Shown here: positions 28,410-38,426 of the stretch, piece by piece | Layout of the letters: each line of letters starts with the position of its first letter | How positions within the stretch are numbered: the first letter of the stretch is position 1 | Assembly (NCBI GenBank): GCA_963817395.1 | Contig: CAWFOC010000003.1 | Coordinates: forward strand, 930,001 to 994,000 | Length of the DNA: 64,000 nt | Origin: CAWGYQ01 sp963817395 | GTDB taxonomy: Bacteria > Acidobacteriota > Vicinamibacteria > Vicinamibacterales > CAVPJW01 | Reading direction: 5' to 3' | The notes under the pieces: model-generated | Told to the model about the DNA's origin: nothing | Databases searched by the model: none | Seen by the model: the letters and a program-made list of their open reading frames with translations, nothing else | Position numbers and translations under genes: made by a program

Positions 28410-29835
28410 CGGGGTTCTCAGGTTCGGCGGCCGCGCCGTGCTGTGACTGACCTCGTTCGCCCCGCCTGCGGCGGGCGATTGAGTAGCCGACTCCCAGCGC
28501 CAGCAGCCAGGGCCCTGCCACACGCAGCGTCCATTCGAGTCCGGGCGCCCAGCGGGTGGTGATGAGCGTCGCGAGGATGAGCACCGCGCCGGCGAGCGAG
28601 CTGACGCGGGACAGCGGCAGCCGGACGGGCAGGGCTGCTGGCAGGCGATCGGTCGCGCGCCGGAAGTTCAGATGCGTGACGAAAATCATGAGATAGACGA
28701 AGAGCCCGCCGAACAACGCAACTCCGAAGAACCATTGATACGCCGTGTCCGGCCAGAGCGCGCGCACCAGCACCGCACCAGCGAGCCCGGCGCTCGAGAT
28801 GAGCAGGGCGTTCACAGGCGTGCCGCGCGCGTTGACGGCGCCCCATGCGGCGGGCACGAAGCCGCCGCGGGCCAGCGAGAACATCGAGCGCGTGATGAGG
28901 TAGAGGTTCGCGTTGGCGGCTGAGAGCGCCGCGCTCAGCACCACGAAGTTCATGATCGACGCCGCGCCGGGAATGCCCACCCTCGTCAGGACGCCGACGA
29001 ACGGGCTCTCGCGGATGTTCGCCGACTCGCGCCACGGCGTGATGCCCACCAGAATCACGATCATCAGGATGTAGATGGCCGTCAGACCGAGAATCATCCG
29101 CAGCATGGCGCGCGGAATCGTGCGCCGCGGATCGGAAGCTTCTCCCGAGGTGACCGCCACGATCTCGACGCCGATGAAGGAATACAGCGTGAAGGACGAC
29201 CCCAGCCATACGCCCATCCACCCGAGCGGGAGGAACCCGCCATCGGCCGTGAAGTTGCGGAGACCGATGGCCGGCTCGCCCCACGCGCCGAAGATCAGGC
29301 CGAAGCCGAGCACGATGAACAAGGCGATGGCGACCACCTTGATCATCACGAACCAGTATTCGAACTCCCCCAACGTGCCCACAGTCCGGGCGTTGAGATA
29401 CACGAGGAGCGCGCCGAAGGCGAGAATCCAGAGATAGCCGGGCACCTCCGGCATCCAGTGGGCCATGTAGATGGACACGGCCACGAGATGACCGCCGGTC
29501 GCGACAATCTCCATGAGCCAGTAGCTGACGCGGACGGCGTAGCCGGCAAAAGGCGAGACGTACATCCCCGCGTAGACGCCGAACGATCCGGCCGTCGGGT
29601 GCTTCACGGCCATCTCCGTGAGGGCGGCCGTCAGCAGCAGCGCGATGGCCGCCGAGATGAGATAGGAAAGGATGATGGCCGGGCCGGCCACGTTGATGGC
29701 GAGGCCGCTCGCCAGGAACAGGCCCGTGCCGATGGAGCCCCCCATCGCCATCATGGCCTGCTGGCCGATCGAGAGCTGGCGCGCGAGCACCTGCTCGTGC
29801 CGCACGCTGGCTGGTTGCTCGGCGTCGGTGGTCAC
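28399..29835 (-). CDS. AAT-type amino acid permease (APC superfamily)
   Basis: 478 residues from a GTG at 29835, about twelve TM segments. MMAMGGSIGTGLFLASGLAI is the classic TM1 motif of the AAT group (AroP, GabP, LysP relatives), and VEIVAVTSGEASDPRRTIPRAM follows TM6. It is 1 bp downstream of kynureninase in the same direction, so import of tryptophan or another aromatic amino acid or kynurenine is the simplest idea. Selectivity is not readable. It is convergent with, and overlaps, the DUF5916 gene; no terminator is visible between them. Confidence 0.88.
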   Translation of the reverse strand: MTTDAEQPASVRHEQVLARQLSIGQQAMMAMGGSIGTGLFLASGLAINVAGPAIILSYLISAAIALLLTAALTEMAVKHPTAGSFGVYAGMYVSPFAGYAVRVSYWLMEIVATGGHLVAVSIYMAHWMPEVPGYLWILAFGALLVYLNARTVGTLGEFEYWFVMIKVVAIALFIVLGFGLIFGAWGEPAIGLRNFTADGGFLPLGWMGVWLGSSFTLYSFIGVEIVAVTSGEASDPRRTIPRAMLRMILGLTAIYILMIVILVGITPWRESANIRESPFVGVLTRVGIPGAASIMNFVVLSAALSAANANLYLITRSMFSLARGGFVPAAWGAVNARGTPVNALLISSAGLAGAVLVRALWPDTAYQWFFGVALFGGLFVYLMIFVTHLNFRRATDRLPAALPVRLPLSRVSSLAGAVLILATLITTRWAPGLEWTLRVAGPWLLALGVGYSIARRRRGERGQSQHGAAAEPENPVTS

Positions 29836-29836
29836 G

Positions 29837-31049
29837 CTATGTCACCTTCGACGTGACCTGCGCTGTGCGGTCATAGTCGCGCGTTCGAACGAGCCGTACC
29901 ATTTCGTCCATGACCCGCTCGATCTCGTCGAAGGTGTTGTAGAAGTGTGGCGACACGCGGATGCCGACGCCGGGGCGGTAGTCGATGATGACATCGCGTG
30001 CCTTGAGTGCCCGCGCGACGCTCAGCGCGTCGGGCACGTCGACGGCCACCGTGCCCGCCAGCCGCTCCGGATCGCGCGAGGCGCGCGAGCTGAAGCCGTG
30101 CTCGTCGACGAGCGCGAGTAGTCGCACGGTCATCTGCTTCGACTTCGTCGCGAATGCGGTCCACTTGCACCGTTCCGATGATGTCCAGCCCGGCGAGTGC
30201 CGCGTAGTACGCGGGGATCGAAGGCGTCCCGTTCATCATCCGCATCGCGTCATCCCGAGGCTCGTAGCGGTGCGGGTCGAACGCGAAAGGGTGTTGGTGG
30301 CCAACCCAGCCTCGCAGGCGCGGCGTCAGCGTCTGGAGTCGATCGGGCCGCGTATACAGGAACGCCGTGCCCGGACCGCCGCACAGCCACTTGAGGCAGC
30401 CGCCGACGGCGAAGTCGACGCCGAGGCACGTCACATCGAGCGGGATGATGCCCGCCGACTGATAGGCGTCGAGGATGACGGCGGCCCCGACCTGGCGGGC
30501 CCGTTCCACGACAGGCGCGACATCCATGATGTAGGAGGTGCGGAACAGCACGTGCGACAGGGCCACCACCGCCGTGCGGTCGTCGATGGCCTCCAGCAAC
30601 CGTTCGGTTCGAACCGTGAGGTCATTCTCGGCCGGGACGACGACGAGCTCGAAGCCCAGCCGCTCCTGTTCCCGGTAGAGATAGATCATCGACGGAAAAT
30701 CCATCTCAAGACACACGATGCGGCGCCGCCGTCCCTCCGGCTCGAAGCACGACAACGCCACAGCCTGCGCCGTCGTCACGTTCTCGTGCATGCTGACGGA
30801 CCCTGGCGGCGCGCCGATGACGAGCGCCACCTTGTCGCCGACCTCGCGCGGCATTTCCCACCAGCGGTCCTCCCACGCTCTGACGCCGCGCGTGGCCCAC
30901 GTCTCCGCGTACTCGGCGAGGTTGATTGCCGTTCGACGCGGCATGGCTCCGAGCGAGTTGCTGATCATGTAAACCGTTCGCGCGAGAATCGGGAACTCGG
31001 CGCGCCAGCGGGTGATGTCGTCGATTGGGTCGTCGTGGGGTTCAGCCAT
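29837..31049 (-). CDS. kynU: Kynureninase (PLP-dependent, aminotransferase class V fold; one frameshift)
   Basis: About 403 residues. Kynureninase splits kynurenine into anthranilate and L-alanine. Visible features are LDAYQSAGIIPLDV, the PLP-lysine region GGCLKWLCGGPG, GWVGHQHPFAF, YEPRDDAMRMMNGTPSIPA and, near the C-terminus, IIDYRPGVGIRVSPHFYNT. The start ATG at 31049 follows from overlap with the thioesterase gene. The frame moves +1 at about 30148, just before KSKQMTVRLLALVDEHGF. The product, anthranilate, is the substrate of the ligase at 21774, tying the minus-strand set to the plus-strand cluster. Confidence 0.85.
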
Positions 31050-31473
31050 GGAGCCCGTCGCCAGCGATCGAGTCCAGCCGTTCGAGGAGCGCAAGGATCT
31101 CGAGGGGGAAATCGCGAGGCGCGAACGTGCTGGCGTCGACGCAGGCCACCCGGTACGACCCTTCAGCGACGAGTCGACGTGAGCCTTCGTCGCGGACTTC
31201 AAACCGCCATTCCAGCCGTCGCCCGTTCAGCTGCGAGACGGAGACCCCCACTTCGAGCGCGTCGCCCGCGCGCGCCGGCGATCGATAGCGGCAGGTGGTT
31301 TCGACCCGGGGCATGAAGATGCCGAACTCGCGGAGCAGGTCGGTGCGCGGTCGCCCCAGAGCACGGTAGATGTCGTCCTCGGCGGCCTCGAAGAAGCGAA
31401 AGAAATGGCCGAACCAGACGATGCCGGCCGCGTCTGTGTCGGCCCAGTGGACCCGTATCGTGACGGGGAACAC
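31042..31473 (-). CDS. Acyl-CoA thioesterase (YbgC/4HBT hotdog family)
   Basis: 143 residues from a GTG at 31473. The catalytic HWADTDAAGIVWFGHFFRFFE block, with the conserved Asp, is the 4-hydroxybenzoyl-CoA thioesterase/YbgC signature. The remainder is a single hotdog fold. It overlaps kynureninase by 8 bp and the SGNH gene by 1 bp. Thioesterases accompany known anthraniloyl-CoA gene clusters and are thought to rescue CoA from dead-end aryl-CoA esters. That role here is inferred from context. Confidence 0.85.
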   Translation of the reverse strand: MFPVTIRVHWADTDAAGIVWFGHFFRFFEAAEDDIYRALGRPRTDLLREFGIFMPRVETTCRYRSPARAGDALEVGVSVSQLNGRRLEWRFEVRDEGSRRLVAEGSYRVACVDASTFAPRDFPLEILALLERLDSIAGDGLHG

Positions 31474-32988
31474 TAGTAGTCTTCGTCGTAGTCGGGGTTC
31501 GAGAGAACCTCCCAGCCCGCGCCGTCGAGGGTCAGATCGCTGCCCCCGTCGGCCGCCGCCAGGCCGTACTTCGATCGGATCGCGTTGTGGAATTTTTCAG
31601 CGATCTTTCTGTAGCCGGAGCTGCCCAGGTGCAGGCCGTCGTCGCCGATCAGGCTCGAGTTGTTGGGGATGGAGCCGTAGACGTCGACGTAGGTCGCGCC
31701 CTTCGCTGCGCCAGGTCGCGGACACGGCTGGCGAAACCGGGCATGTACTCATACGCCTTCTCGCGAAAGCCATCCCTGTCCTGGCCCGGGAGGCTCGCGA
31801 GGAAGACGTGAACGCCAGCCGACTTGCCGATGTCCACCAATCGACTGAGATAATTGATTACATGCGAAGGGTCGCTGCCCGATTCGTCGACCTCGAGATC
31901 ATTCGCGCAGTGCATCAGGAGCAACGCGCCCGGCTTCTTGGCTGAAAGTTCGTCACGCAGGCGTCCGCTATCGTTCTCGCAGTGCCTTCCGTCGCGCCCC
32001 TCGTTGAAGACGACGATGTCCTGGCCCGGATACGCGTCCCTGAGCCTGTCCTGAAGGCTGGTCGGGTAGCTCAAATACGCCGGCACCAGCAGGAACGTCG
32101 GCGCCGAGAGAGAGGTAAAACCTCTCGTCAGGCTGTCGCCGAAGGTCAGGAATCTCGTGACCTTCAGCTTGCCGCCGTCCACCGCCGCCGCCGCCGCTTC
32201 CGCCGACCGTGACCTTCACCTCGTTCGATGCCGCGCCCGTCCCTGCATTGTTGCGTCCGCGCACGCGAAGATAGAACGTGCCGGACGGGGGATTCCCCAC
32301 GAACTGCGTGACGAAGCCGAGCTGAATCTGCGCGCTGTTCGACGATCCGGCCGACGAGCCCGCCTGCACGGTGTAGCCCGTCGGCGCGCATCCTCCTGAC
32401 GGATGACTCCACTTGAGCGTCAGCTTCGTTCCATCGACCGAGGCGGTCAGATTCCGCGGGGCGTCCGGCTTGGACGAGCAACTTCCGCCGCCGCCGCCGG
32501 TGATCTCGAATTGCACTTCGTTCGACGCAGGGCCCGTCCCGCTTCCGTCCACTCCGCGCACACGTAGCGTAGTACTTGCGCGGCGCCAGATTCGACTTCC
32601 TGGCCGTTGTCGTGTTGCCGACATTGAGATCGGCGATGTCCTTCTTGCCAGGGCCCGTGCCCACTTCAAGGCGATAAGAGGTGGCCGTTCCGCTGCCGGG
32701 CTTCGTCCACGAAAGCGTGACGCTCGTGCCGGAGACGCTCGCCTTCAGGTTGATGGGCGCGCTCGTCAGCGCTTGACCCGTGGTCGTGATGCCTCGATTG
32801 AGATCCGGTGAGAAGCAGGCCGGCGACGCGTCGAACGAGCACTCGCCCTGCTGTTCGACGACGACCGTCTGGGGCACCGATTCGGCGGATGGCGACAACG
32901 GATTGGGACTTTCTGTACCTTCGCTGCAACCAGCCGCGGCGAACAGAATCGCCCCAATCACCCCATGGGTCCATCGATAGCGCTTCAC
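31473..32988 (-). CDS. SGNH/GDSL-hydrolase lipoprotein with two fibronectin-type-III domains (frameshifted)
   Basis: About 500 residues when joined. The lipobox AAAGCS at the end of a short signal peptide predicts a lipoprotein anchored at Cys about 21. Two FN3 modules follow (PINLKASVSGTSVTLSWTKP and PRNLTASVDGTKLTLKWSHP), each trailed by a Gly-rich linker. The GDSL domain begins FLTFGDSLTRG, has NEGRDGRHC and HCANDL blocks, and ends GDDGLHLGSSGY (catalytic Asp-x-x-His). Frames move at about 32568 (+1), 32180 (+1) and 31710 (-1). Extracytoplasmic esterase or carbohydrate deacetylase activity is likely. Confidence 0.75.
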
Positions 32989-33082
32989 CGAGCCTCCTGC
33001 CGTCTAAACAAACCCACCAATTTTAGTATGAGTGCGCCCTTCAGGCAATGCGGGCCTACTCGCCCTGGGATAGGATTCGCCC

Positions 33083-33870
33083 ATGGCAACCCGGCCTCAG
33101 GGCTGGCACGGATGGGACGAGTACGCCCCGTTTTACGACTGGGAGAACCGCCAGACCCTGGGCCGGCGTGACATCGGCTTCTGGCGCCGCCTGGCCCGCG
33201 AGCGGGGAGGTCCCGTGCTCGAACTGGGATGCGGCACGGGCAGGGTCTCGGGTCCCGCTGGCCGCGACCGGCATTCCAATGGTCGGCGTGGATCGCTCGG
33301 AACGCATGCTGGCCGTTGGCAGGCGCCGCTTCAACCGCCGTCGCCCGACCGCTCGCCCTCGCCTTATTCGCGGCGACATCCGCGATCTGCCATTTCGAAC
33401 GGCGGTCTTTCCGCTGATCATCGCGCCCTACGGTATCCTCCAGTCACTCATCACTGATGCCGACCTGGAGCGAACGCTCGAGTCCGTCGCGCGGCTTCTC
33501 GGGCCTGGCGGGATGTTCGCGCTCGATCTCGTTCCCGATCTGCCCGAGTGGGACGAATACCGCAACCGTGTGCGGCTGCGCGGACGGTCCAATCGTGGAC
33601 AGCTCACGCTCGTCGAATCGGTCCGCCAGGATCGCGCGCGAGGGTTGACGATTTTCGATCAGGAGTTCGTGGAGCGGCGTGGAGAGCGCGCGACCCGGCG
33701 GCAGTTCCAGTTGATCTTCCGAACGCTCAGCGTCCCTCAGATGCGCCGCCGTCTGGCGACGAGTCGGGCTGGCCGTCCACGCGGTACTGGGCGATTACGA
33801 CGGCGGACCGTGGGACGCTCGAGCCGATGTCTGGGTGATCGTGGCCGGGAAGGCCAATCAGGGTTCGTGA
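33083..33870 (+). CDS. Class I SAM-dependent methyltransferase (two frameshifts)
   Basis: About 260 residues reconstructed. WDEYAPFYDWEN opens the protein. Motif I is VLELGCGTGR, the acidic post-I is VGVDRSERML, then the motif IV-like region PLIIAPYGILQSL and LGPGGMFALDLVPD. The frame moves +1 at about 33250 (an extra G) and at about 33763. The second shift is supported by a sensible C-terminus, VHAVLGDYDGGPWDARAD, ending at TGA 33868-33870. The substrate is unknown. It is divergent from the SGNH gene with 94 bp between. Confidence 0.75.
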
Positions 33871-33876
33871 TAGAAT
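33871..33876 (+). promoter_or_regulatory. Possible -10 element upstream of yebC
   Basis: TAGAAT lies 40 bp before the yebC ATG, directly after the methyltransferase stop. No good -35 hexamer is found 16-18 bp upstream, so this is only a weak candidate for a promoter of the yebC-ruvCAB group. Confidence 0.3.
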
Positions 33877-33915
33877 TTCAGGCGTTTTTCCGCAGGTCTT
33901 TTCAGGAGTTCCCCG

Positions 33916-34666
33916 ATGTCCGGCCATTCCAAGTGGCATTCCATCAAGCATAAGAAGGGCGCGGCCGACGCCAAGCGCGGCAAAGTCTTCACGCGCATCA
34001 TCAAGGAATTGACGGTGGCGGCGAGGGCGGGCGGCGGCGACGTCGACACCAATCCGCGCCTCCGCACGATTGTCGCCGAGGCGAAGGCCAGCAACATGCC
34101 CGCCGACAACATCAAGCGGGCCATCCGCCGCGGCACGGGCGAGGAGCCCGGCACGACCTACGAGGAAGTCACCTACGAGGGTTACGGTCCGGGAGGCGCT
34201 GCGCTCATCATCGAAGTGCTCACCGACAATCGCAACCGCACGGTGGGCGAGCTGCGGCACCTCCTGACGAAATACGGCGGCAACCTCGCCGAGGTCAACA
34301 GCGTGGCCTGGATGTTCTCCAAGAAGGGCTATTTCGTCGTCGACAAGAAGAAGGCCGACGAAGAATCACTGATGGCCGCCGCGCTGGACGCCGGCGCCGA
34401 AGACATGCGAGACGACGAGGACAACTGGGAGATCCTCGAGTCCGCCCGATGTCTTCTCGACGGTCCAGGAGGCCATCAAGGCCCTTGGCGTCGAGCCGGA
34501 CGCCGCGCAGGTTTCGATGGTGCCGCAGAACTACATCAAGCTCGAAGGCAAGACCGCACAGCAGATGGTCAAGCTCATGGAGTTTGTCGAAGAGCACGAC
34601 GACGTGAAGCACGTCTGGTCGAACTTCGACATCGAGGAGAAGGAGATCGAGGCTTCGCTGGCGTGA
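33916..34666 (+). CDS. yebC: YebC/PmpR-family regulatory protein (TACO1-like; one frameshift)
   Basis: About 249 residues. The N-terminus MSGHSKWHSIKHKKGAAD and GRGGGDVD-like NPRLRTIVAEAKASNMPADNIKRAI are hallmark YebC sequence. Members act as DNA-binding regulators or as translation factors relieving ribosome stalling. The frame moves +1 at about 34447 (GCCCGATG read for GCCGATG), after which QEAIKALGVEPDAAQVSMVP and a normal C-terminus follow to TGA 34664-34666. That stop overlaps the ruvC GTG. The yebC-ruvC-ruvA-ruvB order is a common bacterial arrangement. Confidence 0.92.
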
Positions 34667-35193
34667 GAGTCTTTGGCATCGATCCCGGTTCCGAACGCAC
34701 CGGTTACGGCTGCGTCGAAGCCGATCGCAGCCGCCATCGCCTCGTGTCCTGCGGAGCCATTCGGACGCCCGCCCGGGCGGCCTTTCCCGACAAGCTCTTG
34801 GTGATCCACCGCGAGCTCGCTCGAATGCTGGCCGAGTGCCGGCCCGAATGCGTGGCGATCGAGAGTCTCTTCTACGCCACGAACGTTCGCAGCGCGTTGA
34901 AGCTCGGCCACGTGCGCGGCGTGGCGATGCTCGCCGTGATGGAGGCCGGGCTGCCGGTCGTCGAGTACGCACCCTCGGAGATCAAGCGCGCGGTCGTGGG
35001 ATACGGGCGGGCCGAGAAGCACCAGGTGCAGCAGATGGTGAAGATGCTGTTGGGGCTCACGGTGGTGCCGTCGCCGCACGATGCCGCCGATGCGCTGGCC
35101 GTGGCCATCTGTCACGCCAATACCGCCGGCACGCTCGACTCGCGTCCGACGGCGCGTGGTCTCGCGCGAAGCTGGCGCGCCTACCGCCCGTGA
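34663..35193 (+). CDS. ruvC: Crossover junction endodeoxyribonuclease RuvC
   Basis: 176 residues from a GTG at 34663. It resolves Holliday junctions as a dimer within RuvABC. VFGIDPGSERTGYG supplies the first catalytic Asp, AIESLFYATN the Glu, and the C-terminal SPHDAADALAVAICH the last acidic pair. The start overlaps yebC (GTGA), and the stop overlaps the ruvA GTG in the same way, so the set is translationally coupled. Confidence 0.95.
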   Translation: MRVFGIDPGSERTGYGCVEADRSRHRLVSCGAIRTPARAAFPDKLLVIHRELARMLAECRPECVAIESLFYATNVRSALKLGHVRGVAMLAVMEAGLPVVEYAPSEIKRAVVGYGRAEKHQVQQMVKMLLGLTVVPSPHDAADALAVAICHANTAGTLDSRPTARGLARSWRAYRP

Positions 35194-35786
35194 TTGCACT
35201 GCTGCGTGGCCGACTGGTCGAGAAAAACCCCAACCGGGTGACCATTGATGTCGGTGGCGTCGGCTACGACGTGCACGTGCCGGTTTCGACCTTCTACGGC
35301 ATGACGGAGCCGGGCGGGGAGATCGCGCTCAGGATCTACACGCACGTCCGCGAGGATCTCATTGCGCTCTTCGGGTTTGCCACCCTCACCGAGCTCAGAA
35401 TCTTCGAGCGCCTGATCGCGGTGAGCGGCATCGGTCCCAAACTCGCGCTGGCTGTGCTGTCGGGAATCGAGCCGCAGGATCTCGTGACGGCCGTACAACG
35501 TGGCGACGTCGCGCGGCTCACGGCGATTCCAGGCGTCGGACGGAAGACCGCCGAGCGCATCAGCCTGGAGCTGAAGGACAGACTCGCCGCCCTGAGCGTG
35601 GAGGAATCACCGGAGATTGGCGCATCACCGGGACCCGCACCGATCAAGGACGACCTCCTCTCGGCCCTTTTGAACCTGGGGTATCATCGGCCGCTGGCCG
35701 AGCGCGCGGCGGCGATCGCCGTTCAGTCTGGCGCGTCGACCTTCGAAGCGGCGCTGCGCGAGGCGCTCAGGGCGGTCTCGCGGTAG
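35190..35786 (+). CDS. ruvA: Holliday junction branch-migration protein RuvA
   Basis: 198 residues from a GTG at 35190. MIALLRGRLVEK opens the OB-fold domain I. Two helix-hairpin-helix motifs are visible (AVSGIGPKLALAVLSG and IPGVGRKTAERISLELKD). The C-terminal domain III (DDLLSALLNLGYHRPLAERA) contacts RuvB. Length is standard. RuvA holds the four-way junction and loads RuvB, whose gene follows after 15 bp. Confidence 0.95.
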   Translation: MIALLRGRLVEKNPNRVTIDVGGVGYDVHVPVSTFYGMTEPGGEIALRIYTHVREDLIALFGFATLTELRIFERLIAVSGIGPKLALAVLSGIEPQDLVTAVQRGDVARLTAIPGVGRKTAERISLELKDRLAALSVEESPEIGASPGPAPIKDDLLSALLNLGYHRPLAERAAAIAVQSGASTFEAALREALRAVSR

Positions 35787-35801
35787 CCGCGGCTGGCTGA
35801 G

Positions 35802-36834
35802 ATGGACACGGGCATGTCGGAAGCGCGAATCGTCAGCGCCAGCCGGATGGACGAAGACGCGCAGTACGAGGCGGGCCTTCGTCCACGGACGCTCGACGAG
35901 TATATCGGCCAGGATCGCGTGCGCGAGAATCTGCAGGTCTCGGTGGCGGCGGCCCGCCAGCGGACCGAGGCGCTCGATCACGTGCTGCTCTACGGCCCCC
36001 CCGGTCTCGGCAAGACCACGCTGGCCTATGTCATCGCCACACGAGCTCGGCGTCGCGATTCGCTCGACGTCCGGGCCCGTGCTCGAGCGGCCCGGCGACC
36101 TCGCCGCCATTCTTACGAACCTCGCCGCCCACGACGTGCTGTTCATCGACGAAATCCACCGGATGCCCGCGACCATCGAGGAAATTCTGTACCCCGCGAT
36201 GGAGGACTACGAGCTCGACATCATGATCGGGCAGGGTCCCAGCGCGCGATCGGTGAAGGTGCCGCTCCAGAGGTTCACGCTCATCGGCGCCACGACACGC
36301 GCCGGGCTGCTGACCTCGCCGCTCAGGTCGCGATTCGGCATCGTTCACCGCCTGGATTTCTATACGGAGCCCGATATCGAAGAGATCGTCCGGCGATCGG
36401 CGCGTATCCTGAACGTGCCGATCGATCCGGACGCCTCTCACGAGATCGCGCGCCGCGCCCGCGGGACGCCGCGTGTCGCCAACCGCCTGCTGCGCCGCGT
36501 GCGAGACTTCGCCCAGGTGCGGGCCGACGGCACGATCACGCTTGCGGTGGCGCTCGATGCGCTGAAGCTGCTCGAGGTCGACGAGCACGGCTTCGACGAC
36601 ATCGACCGGAAGCTGCTCAGGACGATTATCGACAAGTTCGGTGGCGGCCCCGTCGGTCTCAATACCATTGCGGCGGCGATCAGCGAGGAGAAGGACGCCA
36701 TCGAAGACATCTACGAGCCGTTTCTGATTCAGATTGGGTTCGTCGATCGCACGCCGCGTGGACGAATGGCGACGGCGAGAGCGTACGAGTTCTTCGGTCT
36801 GACCGCCCCGGGGAGGGATTCGCGACTGTGGTAG
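35802..36834 (+). CDS. ruvB: Holliday junction DNA helicase RuvB (one frameshift)
   Basis: About 344 residues joined. LRPRTLDEYIGQDRVRENL and Walker A YGPPGLGKTTLA are in the first frame. Sensor/Walker B LFIDEIHRMP, TRAGLLTSPLRSRFGI and the winged-helix end EPFLIQIGFVDRTPRGR are in the next. The frame moves +1 within 36039-36042 (ACAC for three bases) between TTLAYVIA and HELGVAIRSTSGP, with no residues lost. This points to a consensus error rather than a dead gene. ATG 35814 (MSEARIV) is an alternative start. Confidence 0.93.
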
Positions 36835-36863
36835 ACGGGACACCAGCAGGAAGACCAGCCAGA

Positions 36864-37883
36864 ATGCCGCTGTTCGGCGCGAACGGCCGTTCCCTTCGGC
36901 GCGTCGCCATTTCCTCGCTGGCCACCTACGTGCCGCCGCGCGTGATGACGAACGCCGACCTCGAGACGCTCGTCGACACGACGAACGAGTGGATTCTGCA
37001 GCGCACCGGCATTCGCGAGCGGCACATCGTCGATCCAGGCGTGGCGACGTCGGATCTCGCGGCAGAAGCGGCGCGTCGGGCGCTGGACCAGGCGCACTTG
37101 TCGGCCACCGACATCGACTTCATCGTGGTCGGCACGACCACGCCGGACATGATCTTCCCGAGCACGGCGTGTCTCGTGCAGAACAAGATTGGGGCGACGG
37201 GTGCCTGGGGCTTCGACCTGGGCGCCGCGTGCTCGGGGTTCACCTTTGCGCTCACGACCGCCGTCCACATGGTGGCCAGTGGTGCGCACAGGCACGGGCT
37301 CGTCATTGGCGCCGATGTCATGTCGAGCATCATCGACTATCGCGATCGCGCGACGTGCGTGCTGTTCGGCGACGGCGCCGGCGCGGTCATCGTGAGCCCC
37401 ACAGACGATCAGCAGCTCGCGATCATCGATTTCGAGGGCGAGATCGATGGCAGCGGCGGACAGGCGCTGTGCATGCCGGCCGGCGGCAGCCTGAGACCGG
37501 CGACCCACGAGACCGTGGATCAGCGCCTGCATTACGTCAAACAGGACGGGCCGGCGGTCTTCAAGTTCGCCGTCCGAAAGACGGAAGAGATCTGTCGCCG
37601 CGTGCTCGAGCGCAACGGGTTCGATCCGTGCCAGCTCGATCTGTTCGTGTCGCACCAGGCGAACCGGCGGATCATCCAGTCGGCTGCCGAAAAGCTCGGC
37701 CTGCCCGCGGAGAAGGTGGTCATCAACATCGAGCGCTTCGGCAACACGACGGCGGCGACGATTCCGCTGGCCATGCAGGACGCCGTCGCGGACGGCCGGC
37801 TGAAGAAAGGGGATCTGGTGTTGCTCGCCTCGGTCGGTGCCGGTTTCACGGTGGGCGCCGTGCTGCTGCGCTGGGCCATCTGA
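36864..37883 (+). CDS. fabH: 3-oxoacyl-[acyl-carrier-protein] synthase III
   Basis: 339 residues. FabH condenses acetyl-CoA (or a branched acyl-CoA) with malonyl-ACP to start fatty acid synthesis. The catalytic triad is clear: Cys in GAACSGFTFAL, His in SHQANRRI and Asn in ERFGNTTAATIP. The N-terminal TNEWILQRTGIRERH and glycine-rich end LVLLASVGAGFTVGA are standard. ATG 36864 is used; an in-frame GTG at 36828 overlaps ruvB. It is alone here, away from other fab genes. Confidence 0.93.
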   Translation: MPLFGANGRSLRRVAISSLATYVPPRVMTNADLETLVDTTNEWILQRTGIRERHIVDPGVATSDLAAEAARRALDQAHLSATDIDFIVVGTTTPDMIFPSTACLVQNKIGATGAWGFDLGAACSGFTFALTTAVHMVASGAHRHGLVIGADVMSSIIDYRDRATCVLFGDGAGAVIVSPTDDQQLAIIDFEGEIDGSGGQALCMPAGGSLRPATHETVDQRLHYVKQDGPAVFKFAVRKTEEICRRVLERNGFDPCQLDLFVSHQANRRIIQSAAEKLGLPAEKVVINIERFGNTTAATIPLAMQDAVADGRLKKGDLVLLASVGAGFTVGAVLLRWAI

Positions 37884-37922
37884 TCCAGCACACGTCCAGC
37901 TGACCGTCCTGTCCATTCCGCC

Positions 37923-38426
37923 ATGGCGGCCCGAACAACGTCCGCACGACGACGCCCGGTCGGCGAGCAGGAGCGGATCCATCTCGAGCAGCTCCAGCGA
38001 TGGAGTCAGCTGCTCGACTCCTGGCTTCGCGTGCCGGGAACGTCCATCCGCTTCGGCCTGGACCCGATCCTCGGCCTCGTGCCAGGCCTCGGCGATCTCG
38101 TGTCGCCGACGTTCGCTGGTGTCCTGATCGTGCAGGCTTTCCGCATGCGCGTGCCGTGGGTGGTGCAGCTTCGGATGCTGCTCAACGCCCTGGTCGATAT
38201 CGCGGTAGGCATCGTTCCCTTTCTCGGCGATCTCTTCGATGTGGTGTGGCGATCCAACCAGAAGAACCTGCAACTGCTGGTCGAGTATGCCGACGAGCCG
38301 CGGCCGCCACGGCTCGGCGACTATCTGTTCGTCGGAGCCGTGCTGAGCGTGCTGGCTATCGCCGCGCTGCTTCCGCTGATGATCCTGGCATGGGCGCTCG
38401 AGACGCTCGGGCGTGGATGGTGGTAG
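37923..38426 (+). CDS. DUF4112-type membrane protein
   Basis: 167 residues. The block IRFGLDPILGLVPGLGDLVSP followed by NALVDIAVGIVPFLGDLFDVVWRSN is the DUF4112 signature (a duplicated P-G/F-LGD element). Two or three hydrophobic segments are present, the last (VLSVLAIAALLPLMILAWAL) near the C-terminus. Function is unknown. The stop codon lies inside the start region of the next gene (10-bp overlap), so the two are probably coupled. Confidence 0.8.
   Translation: MAARTTSARRRPVGEQERIHLEQLQRWSQLLDSWLRVPGTSIRFGLDPILGLVPGLGDLVSPTFAGVLIVQAFRMRVPWVVQLRMLLNALVDIAVGIVPFLGDLFDVVWRSNQKNLQLLVEYADEPRPPRLGDYLFVGAVLSVLAIAALLPLMILAWALETLGRGWW

Noticed and set aside
36039..36042. Programmed frameshift in ruvB.
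   Set aside because: RuvB is not known to use frameshifting, no slippery heptamer or stimulatory structure is evident, and similar shifts affect many unrelated genes here.
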